DNA of 8,554 bases from an uncultured Opitutia bacterium (GTDB taxonomy: Bacteria > Verrucomicrobiota > Verrucomicrobiia > Opitutales > JABJCN01), in contig CAJWSN010000054.1 in NCBI GenBank assembly GCA_913046175.1, forward strand, positions 1-8,554, read 5' to 3'. Below the pieces are notes generated by a model. The model had not been told where the DNA came from. It saw only the letters and a program-made list of their open reading frames with translations, and did no database searches. The translations under genes and the position numbers were made by a program. Within the stretch, counting starts at the first letter, position 1. Every line of letters starts with the position of its first letter. Below are positions 5,565 through 8,554 of this stretch, piece after piece.

Positions 5565-7367
5565 ATGAGTGCATCTAGCGGAAAGAAACAGGAATATGTC
5601 TTCCGTGGCATTGCTGTCGCCCCCGGCGTTGCTCACGGCAAGGTTTGTCTCCTTGCCAGGGCGGAACCCGACGTTCCTTCTTATCCCGTGGATGAGGATC
5701 AGGTGGATGCGGAGATCGGTCGTTTTGAATCGGCGATTATGTCGACTCGTCAGCAGATAACCAATCTTCGCACCGAGGTCAGCAGCAAGCTCAGCGAGTC
5801 GGAGGCCCAGATTTTTGATGCGCATCTTCTGGTTCTTGAGGACAAGGCTCTGATTGAGGAAACAGTCTCCGAGATTCGTAGCTCTCTCTATAATGTTGAA
5901 CTGTGTTTTAATCGCGTTGCCCAGCGCTACATTGAATTTTTTTCCAACATTGAAGATAATTACATAAAAGAACGGGCCAATGACATCCGCGATGTTACCC
6001 GCCGGCTCCTCAAGAATTTGGCAGGTGAGGACCACCATGATCTGGAGGGATTGACCGAAGCAGGCATCGTTGTTGCCCCTGATATTTCTCCTTCCGAGGC
6101 TGCACTTTTTGACAAGGACAAGGTTCTGGCCGTTGTGAGTGAACATGGCGGTGCGACGGGACATGCCGTGATAATGGCCCGATCCATGGGTATCCCTGCA
6201 ATTGTTAACCTGTGGAAGGCCACCAGCCGAATCCCTGCAGGGAGCGAGGTTCTTGTCGATGGTTACGAAGGAACCCTGGTCCTTAATCCGACTTCAGACA
6301 CTCTCTTTCGGTATGGGGAGATTCAGGTTCGCAAGGACAGCATACGCCGTGTTTTTCTATCTGAGTTGGAGAAACCCTCTGAAACCCTTGATGGACAGGG
6401 TGTGACTCTTTTCGCTAACATCGAGAGTGCCGATGACATGAAACGCATCCGCGAGTCTGGAGCGAGGGGCATTGGCTTGTTTCGCAGTGAGGGTCTCTAC
6501 CTCAAGTCCAACGACTTCCCATCCGAGGAGGAGCAGTACGAGGAGTATGTTAAGGTTGTAAAAGGTATGGCAGGGATGCCTGTGATCATCAGAACCTTGG
6601 ACTTGGGGGGTGACAAGGTATTGCCCAAAGCCATGATTGGACTTGAGGAGAATAATCCCTTTATGGGATTCCGTGCCATTCGTTTCTGCTTGAAGCACAA
6701 GGAGATTTTCAAGGTCCAGCTCCGTGCCCTCCTGCGTGCTTCTGCACAGGGCGACCTCAAAATTATTTACCCGATGATCAGTGGCCTGGCCGAGCTTCTG
6801 GAGGCCAACTTATTGCTTGAAGAGGCGAAGGAAGAACTTCGCCAGAAGGAACAGGCTTTTGATGAACATGTTGAGGTTGGAACCATGATTGAGGTTCCCA
6901 GCGCTGTTCAGGTGGCGGCAGATTTGGCGCACCATTCTGACTTCTTCTCCATTGGGACCAATGACCTTACCCAGTACATGCTAGCCGTGGATCGTGTGAA
7001 TGATGAGGTGGCACACCTTTACAACCCTGCTCATCCTGCGGTTGTTCGTTCGATGAAGATTGTAATTGACGCTGCAAATGTTGCTAAAATACCTGTTGGC
7101 ATCTGTGGGGAGATTGCGGGTGAATCCATTTACACCCCGCTTCTCTTGGGATTAGGACTTCGGGAATTAAGTGTCACGCCGGTCACTCTTCCTGAAATTC
7201 GTTATATTGTGCGCAGGATGGACGTTGGCGATATGGAGCGTCTGGCTAAACAGGTGCTTGAGTGCAGTGATCCTGACAGAATTCAGAACATCCTTCAGGA
7301 CTTCCTCACAGAAAAGATCGAGCCCCACATTAAAGAGGCATTGGCAAAGTTAAAAGCAGGGGAATGA
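5565..7367 (+). CDS. ptsI: Phosphoenolpyruvate-protein phosphotransferase (PTS Enzyme I)
   Basis: Cytosolic Enzyme I takes phosphate from PEP and passes it to HPr, starting the sugar phosphotransferase or regulatory PTS cascade. The 600-residue protein is slightly longer than E. coli EI (575). The N-terminal region (about 10-150) carries the swivelling and HPr-binding helices. The phosphohistidine H200 lies in GGATGHAVIMAR, with TGH where many EIs have TSH; this still fits my recollection of the PROSITE PEP-utilising-enzyme pattern. The C-terminal PEP-binding barrel shows GIGLFRSEGLYL (302-313), IRTLDLGGDK (342-351), GFRAIR (368-373), YPMIS (402-406), EVPSAV (443-448), GTNDLTQY (464-471) and catalytic C514 in GICGEIAGE. 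The ATG at 5565 has AGG four bases upstream. No ptsH (HPr) gene is next to it in this window. Its TGA stop is one base from the stop of the opposing rph. Confidence 0.96.
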   Translation: MSASSGKKQEYVFRGIAVAPGVAHGKVCLLARAEPDVPSYPVDEDQVDAEIGRFESAIMSTRQQITNLRTEVSSKLSESEAQIFDAHLLVLEDKALIEETVSEIRSSLYNVELCFNRVAQRYIEFFSNIEDNYIKERANDIRDVTRRLLKNLAGEDHHDLEGLTEAGIVVAPDISPSEAALFDKDKVLAVVSEHGGATGHAVIMARSMGIPAIVNLWKATSRIPAGSEVLVDGYEGTLVLNPTSDTLFRYGEIQVRKDSIRRVFLSELEKPSETLDGQGVTLFANIESADDMKRIRESGARGIGLFRSEGLYLKSNDFPSEEEQYEEYVKVVKGMAGMPVIIRTLDLGGDKVLPKAMIGLEENNPFMGFRAIRFCLKHKEIFKVQLRALLRASAQGDLKIIYPMISGLAELLEANLLLEEAKEELRQKEQAFDEHVEVGTMIEVPSAVQVAADLAHHSDFFSIGTNDLTQYMLAVDRVNDEVAHLYNPAHPAVVRSMKIVIDAANVAKIPVGICGEIAGESIYTPLLLGLGLRELSVTPVTLPEIRYIVRRMDVGDMERLAKQVLECSDPDRIQNILQDFLTEKIEPHIKEALAKLKAGE

Positions 7368-7368
7368 T

Positions 7369-8112
7369 TCATCTTTTATCCCGTGTTACCTTGTTCTGGC
7401 ATGCGGTGAGCTCTTCGACGCCCTTTTTGGCAAGTTTGAGCATTTCCTGCAGTTGGCGTCCGGAGAATGTGTATTCTTCACCGGAGCCCTGTACCTCAAT
7501 GTAGCGACCGCCACCTGTCATCACGATATTACAGTCCACATCCGCATCCCTGTCCTCTGGGTAGTCCAGGTCCAGGAGTACCTTTTCCTTCACCACACCG
7601 ACGCTCACGGCGGCCACGCTGTCAGTCAGTGGGTTTTCCTGGATGGATTTGTTTTTCAGGAGTTTTTTGATGGCAAGGCGTAACGCCACATAAGCTCCAG
7701 TGATGGATGCGGTGCGGGTGCCGCCGTCGGCACGCAGCACATCACAATCAATCCAGATGGTCTTGCCCGGGATTTTTTTCAGGTCGATGATTGCGCGCAT
7801 TGAACGACCGATTAGTCTTTGGATTTCAACAGTGCGCCCATCTTGCTTTCCCCTGGATACATCCCGACGCTTACGGTCGAGGGTGGAGTAGGGCAGCATG
7901 GAGTACTCCGCGGTCACCCAGCCACCTTCCACATTTTGCGCCCTCATCCACGGAGGCACATTGTTTTCCACCATGGCGGCACAGATGACCTGTGTGTCGC
8001 CGAAAGAGCAGAGCGCCGAACCTGTGGCATGCGGGGCAATTCCGGCTTTGATTGAAATGGGACGAAGCTGATTGGTCTTGCGTCCATCGTGACGTGGGTG
8101 GGTTTTGCTCAT
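7369..8112 (-). CDS. rph: Ribonuclease PH
   Basis: Phosphate-dependent 3'-to-5' exoribonuclease that trims tRNA precursors and other RNA 3' ends; the family forms a hexameric ring. The 247-residue product aligns along the whole family: HDGRKTNQLRPI at the start, GSALCSFGDTQVIC (31-44), GWVTAEYSMLP (64-74), GKQDGRTVEIQRLIGR (88-103), the phosphate-binding ADGGTRTASITGA (128-140), AAVSVG (167-172), DLDYPEDRDADVD (181-193) with the metal-binding acidic residues, and IEVQGSGEE (205-213). The ATG at 8112 is preferred over an in-frame TTG at 8127. No Shine-Dalgarno is visible before either. The gene lies 57 bases after ispG on the same strand and may be co-transcribed with it. The nucleotide-hydrolase gene rdgB, a frequent rph partner, does not follow; ptsI faces it instead. 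Confidence 0.95.
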   Translation of the reverse strand: MSKTHPRHDGRKTNQLRPISIKAGIAPHATGSALCSFGDTQVICAAMVENNVPPWMRAQNVEGGWVTAEYSMLPYSTLDRKRRDVSRGKQDGRTVEIQRLIGRSMRAIIDLKKIPGKTIWIDCDVLRADGGTRTASITGAYVALRLAIKKLLKNKSIQENPLTDSVAAVSVGVVKEKVLLDLDYPEDRDADVDCNIVMTGGGRYIEVQGSGEEYTFSGRQLQEMLKLAKKGVEELTACQNKVTRDKR

Positions 8113-8169
8113 GGTGGGCAGGAGCAAAGTGGAGTTGTGGGGAATGGCAATGGCAAACCGGAAGCAATA

Positions 8170-8553
8170 TTAGGCAGAGGAAACCGGCTCACGCCATTTT
8201 TGGTGTTTCTTGATCAGGCTCACGAGGCGGTTGACGGCCTCAGCCTCGGGAATGGAGGTTTGCACGCACTCTTTTCCCACGTAGAGATTTATTTTTCCTG
8301 GTGCTCCGCCGACGTAGCCAAAATCGGCATCCGCCATCTCCCCAGGGCCGTTCACGATGCAACCCATGACGGCGATGGTAACTCCTTTGAGATGCCCCGT
8401 CTTTTCCTTGACCTTTTGTGTGGTGGCTTCGAGATCGAAGAGGGTGCGTCCACAACTGGGACATGCGACGAACTCTGTCTTGGATACACGGGTGCGGGTG
8501 GCCTGGAGCAGGTTGTATCCAAGGTTTGTCGCCTGTAGCAGGCCTGATTCCTC
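8170..8553 (-). CDS. ispG: 4-hydroxy-3-methylbut-2-enyl diphosphate synthase, C-terminal part (5' end outside window)
   Basis: Iron-sulfur enzyme that reduces MEcPP (the product of IspF) to HMBPP, the penultimate MEP-pathway step. The last 127 residues are visible and the frame is open to the right edge. The [4Fe-4S] ligands are C31 and C34 in ACPSCGRTLFDLE (30-42) and C65 in GCIVNGPGE (64-72), with the active-site Glu E72. The segment after it, MADADFGYVGGAPGKINLYVGK (73-94), resembles the long IspG (GcpE) type of plants, Chlamydiae and Bacteroidetes rather than the E. coli form. The large insert domain that would confirm this lies outside the window. The gene ends with TAA at 8170-8172. The next gene on the strand is rph, 57 bases on. 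Confidence 0.94.
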   Translation of the reverse strand, partial: EESGLLQATNLGYNLLQATRTRVSKTEFVACPSCGRTLFDLEATTQKVKEKTGHLKGVTIAVMGCIVNGPGEMADADFGYVGGAPGKINLYVGKECVQTSIPEAEAVNRLVSLIKKHQKWREPVSSA

Positions 8554-8554
8554 C

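Noticed and set aside
5556..6164. Open frame of 202 codons on the - strand
   Set aside because: Antisense to the N-terminal part of ptsI, which is unmistakable; no recognisable protein motif.
8089..8538. Open frame of 149 codons on the + strand
   Set aside because: Antisense to the ispG 3' end and the ispG-rph gap; the opposing strand carries the iron-sulfur cysteine motifs of ispG.

Overview
The window is a compact bacterial chromosomal segment of housekeeping genes with base composition near 50% GC by eye. It has no insertion sequence, phage gene, CRISPR array, tRNA or rRNA that I can see. Nine protein genes fill it, seven complete and two cut by the window edges. No stretch longer than about 150 bases lacks a gene. 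Two features point to the Planctomycetes-Verrucomicrobia-Chlamydiae group: the long (plant/Chlamydia/Bacteroidetes-like) IspG C-terminus, and a short hypothetical protein whose C-terminal motif resembles small proteins I associate with Verrucomicrobiota. A marine Opitutae-like verrucomicrobium is my best guess. This is inference from family resemblance, with moderate to low certainty.

Layout from left to right. On the + strand are the 3' two-thirds of clpC (2-1480), a small basic hypothetical gene (1631-2149) and ndk (2231-2632). On the - strand is a three-gene overlapping run, pyrF-ispD-ispF (4554 down to 2638). The + strand then carries ispE (4588-5529) and ptsI (5565-7367). The - strand ends the window with rph (8112 down to 7369), preceded by the 3' end of ispG (8553 down to 8170). 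The boundaries are tight: ndk and ispF converge with 5 bases between stop codons, ptsI and rph converge with a single base between them, and pyrF and ispE diverge with only 18-33 bases between start codons.

Functional theme: four genes of the MEP (non-mevalonate) isoprenoid pathway lie within about 6 kb. IspD, IspE and IspF are three consecutive steps, and IspG acts on the product of IspF. They are interleaved with pyrimidine nucleotide genes. PyrF makes UMP, and Ndk makes nucleoside triphosphates including CTP. IspD consumes CTP and IspF releases CMP, so the cluster makes metabolic sense as a CTP-to-isoprenoid neighbourhood. That reading is inference; the gene identities and overlaps are seen directly. 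ClpC (protein quality control), PtsI (phosphotransferase Enzyme I) and RNase PH (RNA 3'-end maturation) have no obvious mechanistic link to it.

I see no convincing undescribed system. The most notable items are the interleaved MEP/pyrimidine arrangement, the palindrome centred between the pyrF and ispE start codons, the single-base convergent junction, the uncharacterised small gene at 1631-2149, and the scarcity of clear Shine-Dalgarno sequences.
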